A stretch of DNA of 64,000 nt. Source: Limimaricola sp027213785 (lineage in GTDB: Bacteria > Pseudomonadota > Alphaproteobacteria > Rhodobacterales > Rhodobacteraceae). The translations under genes and the position numbers were made by a program. The DNA lies in NCBI RefSeq assembly GCF_050847355.1, contig NZ_CP193755.1, positions 1,054,001-1,118,000 on the forward strand. The letters run 5' to 3'. This document shows, piece after piece, positions 1 to 7,991 of this stretch; within the stretch, counting starts at the first letter, position 1, and every line of letters starts with the position of its first letter. The notes below the pieces were generated by a model. It worked only from the letters and a program-made list of their open reading frames with translations, ran no database searches and was not told where the DNA came from.

Positions 1-96
1 TGTTTCACGCTGTCGCAAAGAGTGAATTGTGACTGATGCATGAAGCTCTTAGGTCACGTGGGTAACGAAATCCGAAACGGATCCGGGCAGAGAGAC

Positions 97-1032
97 GTGC
101 AGACTACGCTGATCACACAGGTCGGGTTTACCGGCATCGGGCTCCATTCGGGGCGACCGGTCCGGCTGTGCCTGCGCCCCGCGCCTGCCGGACACGGCAT
201 CGTCTTTCGCCGGATGGACGTGGTCGGCATCGACGCGCGGGTCCCGGCCCGCTGGGACCTCGTCGAGATCTCGCCGCTCAACACACGCATCGTCAACGAG
301 GCCGGTGTCTCCGTCTCCACCATCGAACATTTGATGGCGGCTCTGGCGGGCTGCGGCGTGCACAACGTGCTCGTCGAGATCGACGGGCCCGAAGTGCCGA
401 TCCTCGACGGCAGCGCTGCCGGTTTCGCGCGCGCCATCCTCGGCGCCGGCCTGACGCGGCTTGATGCGCCGCTCCACGCCATCGAGATCCTCGCGCCGGT
501 CGAAGCGGTGCATGGTGCCGCCGTGGCACGGCTGCGGCCGCAGATGCCCGATGAGCCGCGCGGGTTGCGCATCGATTTCGAGATCGACTTTCCGGATGCG
601 GCGATCGGCCGTCAGAACCGGGTGCTCGACATGGCCAATGGCGCCTTCCTGCGCGAACTCTGCGACAGCCGGACCTTCTGCCGGCTCTCCGATGTCGAGG
701 CGATGCAGGCGCAGGGGCTGGCCTTGGGTGGCACCTTCGACAACGCCGTCGTGGTCGATGGCGCCGAGGTGCTGAGCCCGGGTGGGCTGCGCCACGCCGA
801 CGAGGCGGTGCGCCACAAGATGCTCGACGCGCTGGGTGACCTGACGACGGCCGGGCTGCCGATCCTGGGCGTCTATGAAGGGCGGCGCGCCGGCCATGCG
901 ATGACCAACCGGCTGCTGCGGGCGCTCTTCGCGCGGCCCGATGCCTGGCGTCTCGTCACCTGCGATGCGGCGCTTGCCGACCAGCTGCCGGGCAGCCGTA
1001 TCAAGTCGGCGGATCTCGCCGCCGTTGCCTGA
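97..1032 (+). CDS. lpxC: UDP-3-O-acyl-N-acetylglucosamine deacetylase LpxC
   Basis: Zinc-dependent cytoplasmic deacetylase, the committed step of lipid A synthesis. From this start it is 311 aa, the usual family length. The metal and active-site regions are visible: TIEHLMAAL near residue 78 and RHKMLDALGDL near residue 240, which carries the His and Asp ligands. The frame is open from an ATG at 40, but homologous sequence begins at QTTL, so the GTG at 97, preceded by GGGCAGAGAGA, is the better start (inference). bamD and recN follow on the same strand, the order usual just after ftsZ in Rhodobacteraceae. ftsZ would lie before the window. Confidence 0.93.
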   Translation: MQTTLITQVGFTGIGLHSGRPVRLCLRPAPAGHGIVFRRMDVVGIDARVPARWDLVEISPLNTRIVNEAGVSVSTIEHLMAALAGCGVHNVLVEIDGPEVPILDGSAAGFARAILGAGLTRLDAPLHAIEILAPVEAVHGAAVARLRPQMPDEPRGLRIDFEIDFPDAAIGRQNRVLDMANGAFLRELCDSRTFCRLSDVEAMQAQGLALGGTFDNAVVVDGAEVLSPGGLRHADEAVRHKMLDALGDLTTAGLPILGVYEGRRAGHAMTNRLLRALFARPDAWRLVTCDAALADQLPGSRIKSADLAAVA

Positions 1033-1154
1033 CGAAGGCGGTCGCCAAGCGGTCGAGGGAAAAGCCATTTTGCCCCCGATTTTTTCATGCTAGACCCAAG
1101 GCCGAGCGGCCCCGAAACGGGGCGTGAACGGGGCGCCGACCCCGGGATGGGCAG

Positions 1155-2024
1155 ATGACCGACAGGATGCAGGACGCGCGGATGGCAGGCAGCGGAACAC
1201 GGGCCAGCTTGGGCCTGATTTTGGCCTTGGGGCTACTTTCGGCTTGCGGCAACACCACCAACCGTCTGGCCCCCGGCGAGCTCGAAGAGATGAGCGCGGT
1301 CGAGATCTACCAGAAGGGCGAGGGCAGCCTCGAAGGCGGACAGTCCGAGGACGCCGCCTTCTATTTCGGCGAGATCGAGCGCCTCTACCCCTATTCGGAA
1401 TGGGCCAAGCGCGGCCTGATCATGCAGGCCTTCGCGCATCACAAGGACCGCGCCTACGACGAGAGCCGGGCCAGCGCGCAGCGCTATCTCGATTTCTACC
1501 CGACCAGCGAGGACGCGGCTTATGCGCAGTACCTGCTGGCGCTGAGCTACTACGACCAGATCGACGATATCGGTCGCGATCAGGGTCTGACCTTTCAGGC
1601 GCTGCAGGCGCTGCGCGCGGTGATCGAGCAATATCCTGACAGCAGCTATGCCGCCGAGGCCAAGCTCAAGTTCGATCTCGCCTTCGACCACCTCGCGGCC
1701 AAGGAAATGGAAATCGGGCGCTACTATCTCAAGCGCAACCATTACGCCGCCGCCGCCCGTCGCTTCCGGGTGGTGGTCGAGGACTTCCAGACCACGACGC
1801 ATACCGCCGAGGCGCTGCACCGGCTGGTCGAATCCTATCTCTCGCTGGGCCTTCTCGAGGAGGCGCAGACCGCCGGCGCAATTCTGGGCTACAACTACCG
1901 TGGCACCGACTGGTATCGGGACAGCTACGCGCTGCTTACCGGGCGCGGCCTCAGGCCGGAAGCGGCGGGCGACAACTGGCTGGCCGCGATCTACCGCCAG
2001 CTGGTGCGCGGCGAGTGGATCTGA
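1155..2024 (+). CDS. bamD: Outer-membrane protein assembly lipoprotein BamD
   Basis: Lipoprotein of the BAM complex, which folds beta-barrel proteins into the outer membrane; it acts from the periplasmic face. The N-terminus has a short basic stretch, a hydrophobic core and the lipobox LLSAC, with the lipidated Cys at about residue 31. The rest is a TPR-like helical repeat protein, with segments such as FYFGEIERLYPYSEWA and RRFRVVVEDFQTT typical of BamD/ComL. The length (289 aa) suits the family. ATGs at 1167 and 1182 are possible alternative starts; the one at 1182 would give a more standard signal peptide of about 21 residues. A weak hairpin (GCCCCG-AAA-CGGGGC, 1109-1123) precedes it. Confidence 0.9.
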   Translation: MTDRMQDARMAGSGTRASLGLILALGLLSACGNTTNRLAPGELEEMSAVEIYQKGEGSLEGGQSEDAAFYFGEIERLYPYSEWAKRGLIMQAFAHHKDRAYDESRASAQRYLDFYPTSEDAAYAQYLLALSYYDQIDDIGRDQGLTFQALQALRAVIEQYPDSSYAAEAKLKFDLAFDHLAAKEMEIGRYYLKRNHYAAAARRFRVVVEDFQTTTHTAEALHRLVESYLSLGLLEEAQTAGAILGYNYRGTDWYRDSYALLTGRGLRPEAAGDNWLAAIYRQLVRGEWI

Positions 2025-2062
2025 ATTGCGCGTGCTGACGTTCCGCTCGGGGGGTTAGGACC

Positions 2063-3736
2063 ATGCTGCGCGCGCTCGACATTCGGGACATGCTGATCAT
2101 CGACCGGCTGGAACTTGAGTTTCAGCCCGGTCTCAACGTGCTGACCGGCGAGACCGGGGCGGGCAAATCGATCCTTCTGGATTCGCTGGGCTTCGTCCTG
2201 GGCTGGCGCGGTCGTGCCGAGCTGGTGCGCGCCGGGGCGGCGCAGGGCGAGGTGACGGCGGTGTTCGAACTGGCGTCGGACCATCCGGCGCGCCGGGTCT
2301 TGGCCGAGGCGGGGATCGAGGCGGAGGGCGAGCTGATCCTGCGGCGGGTCAATACCGAAGGCGGCCGCAAGACCGCCTGGGTCAACGATCGCCGCGTCTC
2401 GGGCGAGGTGTTGCGCGCGCTCTCGGACGAACTCCTGGAACTGCATGGCCAGCATGACGATCGCGGTCTGCTCGATCCGCGCGGTCACAGGCTGATGCTG
2501 GATGAGTTCGCACAGGCGGGCCCGGCCATCGCCGAAACCCGAGCCGCCTGGACCGCGCGCCGCACCGCACGCAGGACGCTGGCCGCCGCGCAGGAGCAGA
2601 TCGCCGCGCTCAAGGCCGAGGAGGAGTATCTCCGCCACGCGGTGGCTGAGCTCGACGCGCTCGACCCCCAGCCCGGCGAGGAGGCCGAGCTCGACTCGAC
2701 CCGTCGCCGGATGCAGGGCGCCGAGCGGGTGCGCGGCGACATCGCCAGGGCGCATCAGGTGATCTCGGGCGAGGGCGCCGAGGGGCTGGTCGCCGACGCG
2801 ATGCGCTGGCTCGACGGTGCAGTCGAGGCCGCCGAGGGCCGTCTGGATCCGGTGATGGAGGCGCTCGCGCGCGCGCTCGACGCGCTCGGAGAAGCTGAAA
2901 CCGGGGTGCGCGACGCGCTCGACGCGATGGAGGTCGATCCCCGCGCGCTTGAGGCGGCGGAGGAAAGGCTCTTCGCGCTGCGTGGTCTCGCGCGCAAGCA
3001 CGACGTGATGGTGGACGAGTTGGCCGAGTTCGCCGACGGGCTGCGCGGCCGGCTGCGGGCGCTAGATGCTTCCGAGGGCGACATGGCCGAGCTGGAAATG
3101 GCCGTTCGGGCGGCCGATGCGGCCTATGACGCGGCGGCGCAGGCCCTGACTTCGCTCCGTTCGGAGGCCGGGACGCGGCTGTCGAGCGCGATGGCGGCGG
3201 AACTGGCGCCGCTCAAGCTCGACCGGGCCGTGTTCGAAGTCGACATTGCCCCGGCCGAGCCGGGCCCCGAGGGGCGTGATGATGTGAGCTTCCGTGTCGC
3301 CACCAATCCCGGGGCGCCCGCGGGGCCGCTGTCGCGCATCGCATCGGGCGGCGAGCTGTCCCGCTTTCTGCTGGCGCTGAAGGTGTGCCTGACCGGGGAC
3401 AATGCTGGCAAGACGTTGATCTTCGACGAAATCGACCGGGGTCTTGGCGGCGCTACCGCAAACGCGGTGGGCAGGCGACTCGCGCGTCTGGCCGATGGCG
3501 CGCAGGTGCTGGTGGTGACCCATTCGCCGCAGGTGGCGGCGCTGGGGGCGCATCACTGGCGGGTCGAAAAGTCGGTGAGCGCCGGACCCACGGGCGAGAT
3601 CACCACCTCGCGCGTCGTGCCCTTGGGCGAAACCGACCGCATCGACGAGATCGCGCGGATGCTGGCAGGCGATACCGTCACCGAAGCCGCGCGCGGCGCG
3701 GCACGCGTTCTGCTCGAGGATGCGGACGCGGCCTGA
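2063..3736 (+). CDS. recN: DNA repair protein RecN
   Basis: SMC-like ATPase that acts early in repair of DNA double-strand breaks. Visible features are the N-terminal Walker A GETGAGKS near residue 30, a middle region of predicted coiled coil rich in Glu/Ala/Arg, the ABC signature ASGGELSRF near residue 430 and the Walker B region TLIFDEIDRGLGG. The length is 557 aa, normal for RecN. It starts 38 bases after bamD and probably shares its transcript. I saw no GTTC-N7-GTTC LexA box in the short gap before it, so SOS control, if any, must come from further upstream. Confidence 0.94.
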   Translation: MLRALDIRDMLIIDRLELEFQPGLNVLTGETGAGKSILLDSLGFVLGWRGRAELVRAGAAQGEVTAVFELASDHPARRVLAEAGIEAEGELILRRVNTEGGRKTAWVNDRRVSGEVLRALSDELLELHGQHDDRGLLDPRGHRLMLDEFAQAGPAIAETRAAWTARRTARRTLAAAQEQIAALKAEEEYLRHAVAELDALDPQPGEEAELDSTRRRMQGAERVRGDIARAHQVISGEGAEGLVADAMRWLDGAVEAAEGRLDPVMEALARALDALGEAETGVRDALDAMEVDPRALEAAEERLFALRGLARKHDVMVDELAEFADGLRGRLRALDASEGDMAELEMAVRAADAAYDAAAQALTSLRSEAGTRLSSAMAAELAPLKLDRAVFEVDIAPAEPGPEGRDDVSFRVATNPGAPAGPLSRIASGGELSRFLLALKVCLTGDNAGKTLIFDEIDRGLGGATANAVGRRLARLADGAQVLVVTHSPQVAALGAHHWRVEKSVSAGPTGEITTSRVVPLGETDRIDEIARMLAGDTVTEAARGAARVLLEDADAA

Positions 3737-4047
3737 GGTCTCATGACAAGAGACAGGAATGCTGCCGCTCTTGGTACTCGGGCTTGGTAGGCATTCGGAA
3801 AGAAAAAGGCGGCATGTTGGACGGGGTTGGTTCCCCGAACATCACACCGCCAAAGTTCGGCATTGCCCGGCCGGTCGGGTTCTAAATTGATCTTGCCTCA
3901 AGCGGCCACTCACCTCCGCCATCGGCCCAAGCTACGTACCGCGATCGTGAAATGCGGTGAATATCTCTGGTCAATGTCCAATTGGTACCGCGTGGGACTA
4001 CCAAGCGTCATACCCTATTTGGGGTATGGTGGTCCGGAAAGCCATGT
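3737..4047. other. Gene-free stretch of about 310 bases with two hairpins
   Basis: No convincing coding frame in this stretch between recN and the convergent LuxR-type gene. Base composition is visibly more AT-rich than the flanking genes. It holds an imperfect inverted repeat at 3808-3851 (outer GGCGG/CCGCC, inner CGGGG-TTGGTT-CCCCG) that may help end recN transcription although no T-run follows, and a perfect palindrome at 4009-4028 listed separately. It could be the remains of an old insertion; nothing shows this directly. Confidence 0.5.
4009..4028. promoter_or_regulatory. 20-bp palindrome next to the LuxR-type gene
   Basis: Perfect inverted repeat CATACCC-TATTTG-GGGTATG, 20 bases after the 3' end of the LuxR-hydrolase gene on the opposite strand. 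It has the size of a dimeric operator, or it could be a transcript-end hairpin; no T-run follows on either strand. Function unknown. Confidence 0.35.
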
Positions 4048-5757
4048 TCATGCGTATAGGTTCAGAAGATCTAGCGCATCCGGCCACTTGGAGAGGAACA
4101 GAAGCTGGCCCGCATCGTCGTATGCGCGAAATTCGATCCAAGGGTGATCGCGCTGAAATTGTGCCAGGATTTCTGGCGGCACCTGGGGATCTTGCAATCC
4201 GGACAGGAAATGCACCGGCAGATCCCGCAGCGAGGCCAGGGAAGGCCGCCAGTCCATGGCGGATCGGCGCGTCATCTCCTGGGCCAGCGCCACGGTCGAT
4301 CCTCCGCGTGGCGCGAGCAGCAGCGCCGCGATCTCGGGATCTTCGACGAGCGCGAGATCGGCCGAGCTTTCGGCATAGACCTCGCGCAGGATCTGCCGTC
4401 CTTCGCCGCGCCGCAGCCGCACCGCGGCCGCCTCGAGCAGCACCGGTAACAGGTGCGGCGTGTAGCGCGCAGCCCCCAGCATGGCCCGGTGCCATTTGTG
4501 CATGGGGGTGAATTGTTCCGGCGAGGATAGCGGCAGCGTGCCGCCGCAGGCGATCAGCGCGCCGCTGCGACGCGGATGCGCCCGGTGCAGCGCCATGGCG
4601 ATCAGGCTTTCATCGCCCATGGTGAGAACCGGCACCGGCTCGCGGACGAGATGTTCGAGCAAGGCCGCGACGTCGTGGACGAACTGACGCACCGGGTCGG
4701 CATAAGGCGGCGGCGGGTCGGTCTCTCCCTGTCCGGCCCGAAGCGGTACGATCACGCAAAGCCCCTGCCGCGCCGCCGTGCTTTCCGCAGCGGCGGGCCA
4801 GCGTGTCGGGCCGAGCAGCGGGGCAAGGAACAGGCAGGGACGCCCGCCCGGTTCGCCCAGGATCAGGTAATCGAGACGCCGCCCGTCCGAGAGCCGCATT
4901 CGCCGGGGCTGGACAGCCTGATCCGTCTCCGCGAAGCGCAGCGGGGTCGAGTTCGGCTTGACCGGTACCATTTGCAGCATCGACAGCGTCAGCCGCACCA
5001 GTTCGGCCTGGCTGCGGATCTCGGTCTTGCCCATGATCGATTTGAGCTGTGCGCGCACGGTCTCGACGCTGCGGCCCCGCGCGTTGGCGATGTCGGGCAG
5101 TGTCGCGCCCCGGCTCAGTTCGCGCAGCACGTCCGTCTCCGCCGGGGTCAGGCCGAAGGCTTCGCGAAGCATGTCCGGCAGATCGGCGGGCCAGTCGAGC
5201 TCCGAGGTGATGACGAGGACGCGTGGCTCGGAACTGCCCGGCAGGAGCCGCAGTGCCAGCAGAATCCCCCGCTCGCCCTCGGGCCCCTGGCCGCGCAGGA
5301 TCGCCGTCGTGTCTTCGGTTCCGGCGAAGATGGCATGGATGCGTGTCCTCAGCCGATCGCGCTCCGCCGGTTCGAGTTTCAGGCGCTCCAGACCTTCGCC
5401 GACGACGGCACCAAGCACGCGCGCCGCGGCGGCATTGGCCGTCGTCAGGACCATGTCCGGCCCGATCACGAAGGCGGCGGCGCGCTCGATACCGGCCAGC
5501 GCCGGGGAGGTGGCCGAGCCGGAATGCTGGTCGATCAACCGCCGCAGCCGGACGGCGTGCCGATCGAAAGGCTGCAGCCCCCGAAGATCGCCATCATGGA
5601 TGGCCTGCCGCAGCGGAGCCATCACCGGTTCCCAGTTGTCGATCAGGGTGCCGAGCCGGTCGGGATCGATCGCGGCATCGTAAATGAGGTCGATCAGCGT
5701 CTCGGCCTCGTCCGGTGTCGGCAAGACCGCGAGATGCCGTCGCGCCTGTTCCGGCAT
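4048..5757 (-). CDS. LuxR-family regulator with C-terminal alpha/beta-hydrolase domain
   Basis: A 569-aa protein joining three parts. Residues about 90-190 resemble a PAS-type sensor (FVIGPDMVLTTANAAAARVL). Residues about 199-262 are a GerE/LuxR DNA-binding helix-turn-helix (LTPAETDVLRELSRG, then RSVETVRAQLKSIMGK). Residues about 290-565 are an alpha/beta-hydrolase fold. In the last part the nucleophile elbow reads MGDESL (Ser near 383) and an acid is present (LQDPQVPP), but the position that should hold the catalytic His reads AGQLLFLSKW, so enzymatic activity is doubtful and a ligand-sensing role is possible (inference). The frame is open further upstream, but ATG 5757 follows GAGGGAGG and is the best start. 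The ClC gene is divergent. Confidence 0.8.
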   Translation of the reverse strand: MPEQARRHLAVLPTPDEAETLIDLIYDAAIDPDRLGTLIDNWEPVMAPLRQAIHDGDLRGLQPFDRHAVRLRRLIDQHSGSATSPALAGIERAAAFVIGPDMVLTTANAAAARVLGAVVGEGLERLKLEPAERDRLRTRIHAIFAGTEDTTAILRGQGPEGERGILLALRLLPGSSEPRVLVITSELDWPADLPDMLREAFGLTPAETDVLRELSRGATLPDIANARGRSVETVRAQLKSIMGKTEIRSQAELVRLTLSMLQMVPVKPNSTPLRFAETDQAVQPRRMRLSDGRRLDYLILGEPGGRPCLFLAPLLGPTRWPAAAESTAARQGLCVIVPLRAGQGETDPPPPYADPVRQFVHDVAALLEHLVREPVPVLTMGDESLIAMALHRAHPRRSGALIACGGTLPLSSPEQFTPMHKWHRAMLGAARYTPHLLPVLLEAAAVRLRRGEGRQILREVYAESSADLALVEDPEIAALLLAPRGGSTVALAQEMTRRSAMDWRPSLASLRDLPVHFLSGLQDPQVPPEILAQFQRDHPWIEFRAYDDAGQLLFLSKWPDALDLLNLYA

Positions 5758-5908
5758 GCTTGCCTCCCTCATCCGTAGCTCAGACCGAGTGTACCCTCTG
5801 GTGCCCGATATGGCGAGGCAGGGGGCGAGCATCGCCCGCGCAGCTTCAATCGGACGAGGATTCACTCTAGAAGCAGAGGCGCATGTGGATGGCTGGCAGC
5901 AGGATGCG

Positions 5909-7600
5909 ATGAGCGGCGTCGAGCAGCGAGAAGACGAGCCGGGGGTGCTGGGACGACTGGCGCGGGCCTGGAGCGACGGTTGGGCGCTGATCCGCAGCCA
6001 CGGGCCGAGCCAGGTGCAGTTCTGGTTCATCGCTCTGGCGCTTGGCAGCGCCGCCGGGATCGCCGCGATCGGCTTCCGTGCCGGGATCGAGTGGTTGCAG
6101 GCCACGCTCTACGGCACCGACGACGTGGCGATGCTGCACAGCTTCGCGGCCTCGCTGCCCTGGTATTGGCTGCTATGCCTGCCGGTGGCGGGCGGCCTGG
6201 TCGTCGGGCTGCTGCTTGACCGTTTCACCGAGGATGCGCGGGTGCGTTCCGTGGCCGAGGTGATCGAGGGCGCGGCGCTGCGCGAGGGGCGGGTGGAACG
6301 CAAGCGTGGGCTGATCTCGGCGCTGGCCTCGATGATCACGCTGTCCACCGGCGGCTCGACGGGGCGCGAGGGGCCGGTGGTGCACCTCGCTTCGGTTCTG
6401 GCCACCTATGTTTCGAGTTGGATCCGCGCCGACGGGATCACCGGTCGCGATCTTCTGGGCTGCGCCGTCGCGGCCGCCGTCTCGGCCAGCTTCAACGCTC
6501 CGATCGCGGGTGCGCTCTTCGCGCTGGAAGTGGTGCTGCGGCATTTTGCGGTCCACGCCTTCGCGCCCATCGCCATCGCCAGCGTCGCCGGCACGGTTCT
6601 GGGGCGCCTGGTGTGGGGCGACGTGACCGAGTTCACGCTGCCGGACAAGAATGCGCTGGCCTTCTACGTGGAACTGCCCGCCTTCCTGCTGCTGGGGCTT
6701 CTATGCGGTCTCGTCGCAGTGGTGCTGATGCGGTCCATCTTCTGGGCCGACGACGTGGCGAACCGCGTGCAGGCACGCATCGCCCTGCCGCGCTGGCTGC
6801 GGCCCGCGGCCACGGGGCTGATCCTCGGCGTCATCGCGATCTTCTTCCCGCACATCATCGGCGTGGGCTACGAGACCACCTCGGCGGCGCTGCAGGGCAA
6901 CATCGCCTTCGACCTCGCGGTGATCTTCGTGGTGGTCAAGGTGGCCGCGGTGGCGCTCACCATGGCCGGGCGCATGGGCGGCGGCATCTTCTCGCCCTCG
7001 CTGATGATCGGCGCGCTCACCGGGCTCGCCTTCGGCACCGTCGCCACCGCCATCGCGCCGGACTTCTCGGGCGAGGGCACGCTCTATGCGCTGGCAGGGA
7101 TGGGGGCGGTGGCGGCCGCGGTGCTGGGCGCGCCGATCTCGACCACGCTGATCGTGTTCGAGCTGACGGGGGATTGGCAGACCGGACTCGCGGTGATGGT
7201 CGCGGTGTCGCTGTCATCTGCGCTGGCCTCGCGACTGGTGCAGCGCTCGTTCTTCCTGACGCAGCTGGCGCGGCGGGGCGTGCATCTGGCCGCCGGGCCA
7301 CAGGCCTGGCTCCTCGGCACGATCCGGGTCGAGACGGTGATGCGGGCCACCGGTGCGCCGCGCGCCGCCCCCGAGGAGGCCTGCCGGGAAATGATCGCGG
7401 AAGGGGTCTTCGTGCAATCGGGGGCGACGCTGGAACAGGCGATGCCGCTGTTCGAGACGGTGCAGCGGCCCTTCGTGCCGGTGGTCCGCTTCGGCCCCGG
7501 CGACGAGACGCCGGAACTCTGGGGCGCGCTGTTTCAGGTGGACGGGCTGCGCGCGGTCAACCGCGCGCTGACGCGGCTGGCGGCCGAGGAGCATTCCTGA
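5909..7600 (+). CDS. ClC-family chloride channel or H+/Cl- exchanger
   Basis: Polytopic inner-membrane ClC protein, 563 aa. Family signatures are GSTGREGP near residue 153, which includes the gating Glu typical of exchangers, and GGGIFSPSL. The first ClC signature, GSGIP, is not present; the matching region reads DARVRSVAEV. The last 90 or so residues after the membrane part (from about LLGTIRVETVM) look like a single shortened CBS-like regulatory segment. The frame is open from 5684, but the upstream part is not channel-like; ATG 5909 follows AGGA and begins MSGVEQ. Transported ion is inferred from the family only. Confidence 0.85.
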   Translation: MSGVEQREDEPGVLGRLARAWSDGWALIRSHGPSQVQFWFIALALGSAAGIAAIGFRAGIEWLQATLYGTDDVAMLHSFAASLPWYWLLCLPVAGGLVVGLLLDRFTEDARVRSVAEVIEGAALREGRVERKRGLISALASMITLSTGGSTGREGPVVHLASVLATYVSSWIRADGITGRDLLGCAVAAAVSASFNAPIAGALFALEVVLRHFAVHAFAPIAIASVAGTVLGRLVWGDVTEFTLPDKNALAFYVELPAFLLLGLLCGLVAVVLMRSIFWADDVANRVQARIALPRWLRPAATGLILGVIAIFFPHIIGVGYETTSAALQGNIAFDLAVIFVVVKVAAVALTMAGRMGGGIFSPSLMIGALTGLAFGTVATAIAPDFSGEGTLYALAGMGAVAAAVLGAPISTTLIVFELTGDWQTGLAVMVAVSLSSALASRLVQRSFFLTQLARRGVHLAAGPQAWLLGTIRVETVMRATGAPRAAPEEACREMIAEGVFVQSGATLEQAMPLFETVQRPFVPVVRFGPGDETPELWGALFQVDGLRAVNRALTRLAAEEHS

Positions 7601-7618
7601 CCGCCGCGCTGGTCGGGA

Positions 7619-7960
7619 TCAGACCTGCTCGACCGCGACCTTGTTCTTGTAGAAGGCAAGGCAGTCCTTGATCTGCTCCATGCCCGCCTTGGGATCCTCG
7701 TAGGACCAGACCGCATCCTCGATCGCGCCGCTCTTGGCGATGATGTTGTAATAATGCGCATCGCCCTTCCAGGGGCAGTGCGAGCGGGTCTTCGACGGTT
7801 CGAGAAAGGCCATCGCGATATCCTCGCGCGGGAAATAGATCACCGGCGGGTAGTCGCCCTCGACCAGTTCCAGCGCCCGGCTGCTCTCGCCGAGCACGGC
7901 GCCACCGGCGCGCACCACCCAGGTGCCCTCGGCGGGGCGAATCGTGATGTGATCGCTCAT
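7619..7960 (-). CDS. DUF427 domain protein
   Basis: 113-aa soluble protein of the DUF427 family. Typical family features are RAGGAVLGES, the VIYFPREDI stretch and the central SHCPWKGDAHYY motif. The biochemical role of the family is not established. It is the last gene of the minus-strand run cobS-racemase-cobT-aminopeptidase-DUF427, 31 bases after the aminopeptidase, and converges on the ClC gene with only 18 bases between the stops. Confidence 0.85.
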   Translation of the reverse strand: MSDHITIRPAEGTWVVRAGGAVLGESSRALELVEGDYPPVIYFPREDIAMAFLEPSKTRSHCPWKGDAHYYNIIAKSGAIEDAVWSYEDPKAGMEQIKDCLAFYKNKVAVEQV

Positions 7961-7991
7961 GTTATCTTGCTCCCTGTGAACGTCCCGCCGG

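Noticed and set aside
3808..3851. Inverted repeat after recN as an IS end
   Set aside because: No transposase remnant, no matching second end and no target duplication found.
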